Notes under the pieces: model-generated
Databases searched by the model: none
Told to the model about the DNA's origin: nothing
What the model saw: only the letters and a program-made list of their open reading frames with translations
In this document: positions 63,850-64,000 of the stretch, piece by piece
Position numbering within the stretch: the stretch's first letter is position 1
Layout: every line of letters starts with the position of its first letter
Position numbers and translations under genes: made by a program
Origin: Patiria miniata
Taxonomy: Eukaryota; Echinodermata; Asteroidea; Valvatida; Asterinidae
Length of the DNA: 64,000 nucleotides
NCBI RefSeq assembly: GCF_015706575.1
Contig: NW_024037060.1
Location: 1,509,983-1,573,982 of the forward strand
Direction of reading: 5' to 3'

Positions 63850-64000
63850 CTAGCCTAGTTCTGCGATGTTTTCCGTTATTTTCTCCAAACACATTTTCAA
63901 CTTGTATGTTTTTATAATAACGGGGAAAAGAGCTGCTTTTTATTTTTGACGTTTTAACCCTCTGAAAATACATATACCCTTAAATTGAGGGTTACTTTGG

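Larger units (their letters stand above)
61569..64000. other. 3' UTR and flank after the aminotransferase
   Basis: AATAAA at 61824 is a good candidate for the 3' end. TTAAAGGGACAG at 61936 looks like a lone end of a TTAA-type element. Further elements are at 62183 and 63693. The rest is AT-rich with no recognised gene. Confidence 0.65.

Noticed and set aside
1-64000. Retroelement or virus-derived coding region
   Set aside because: I looked for reverse transcriptase, integrase, protease and capsid-like segments and long terminal repeats and recognised none.

Overview
The window is animal nuclear DNA: two multi-exon genes on the + strand with short exons, GT-AG introns and a dense load of small repeats. 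The organism is most likely a marine invertebrate deuterostome, and an echinoderm such as a starfish is my best guess. This rests on the closeness of the first gene to vertebrate PDE11A, on the many small non-autonomous DNA transposons and tRNA-derived SINEs, and on the abundance of the self-complementary words TACATGTA and TACCGGTA. The species call is inference.

Gene 1 (7240-41017, 13 exons seen, 487 codons before the stop) is the 3' part of a PDE11-type cyclic nucleotide phosphodiesterase. The exons cover most of the GAF-B domain and the complete HD-type catalytic domain. The N-terminus and GAF-A must lie upstream of the window. Gene 2 (46593-61568, 12 exons, 445 codons) looks like a complete class I/II PLP-dependent aminotransferase with all the key cofactor residues. 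The genes lie head-to-tail about 5.6 kb apart; I see no sign that they work in one pathway.

Layout: 1-7239 is upstream intron or flank with several MITEs. 7240-19667 holds three exons completing GAF-B. 19668-32441 is a 12.8-kb intron with an unusual local array (20404-26155) of duplicated segments, including a roughly 365-bp noncoding block kept at about 95% identity, and a 1-kb foldback. 32442-41017 carries ten catalytic-domain exons with repeats in nearly every intron. 41018-46556 is the intergenic region with a SINE, a mariner-like MITE and two minisatellites. 46557-61568 is the aminotransferase gene, with Harbinger-like and TTAA-type MITEs, SINEs, and a 106-bp minisatellite containing the TTAGGG word. 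61569-64000 holds the aminotransferase 3' end, another TTAA-type MITE and a near-perfect 157-bp palindrome.

The strongest things to follow up are a pair of MITEs whose 34-bp internal palindromes differ by compensated base changes, the duplicated conserved noncoding block, and elements whose boundaries can be read directly from target-site duplications of 2, 3, 4, 8 and 9 bp. I saw no reverse transcriptase, LTR, capsid or envelope-like coding region, no CRISPR array and no bacterial-type operon. All similarity statements come from memory of protein families and from reading by eye.
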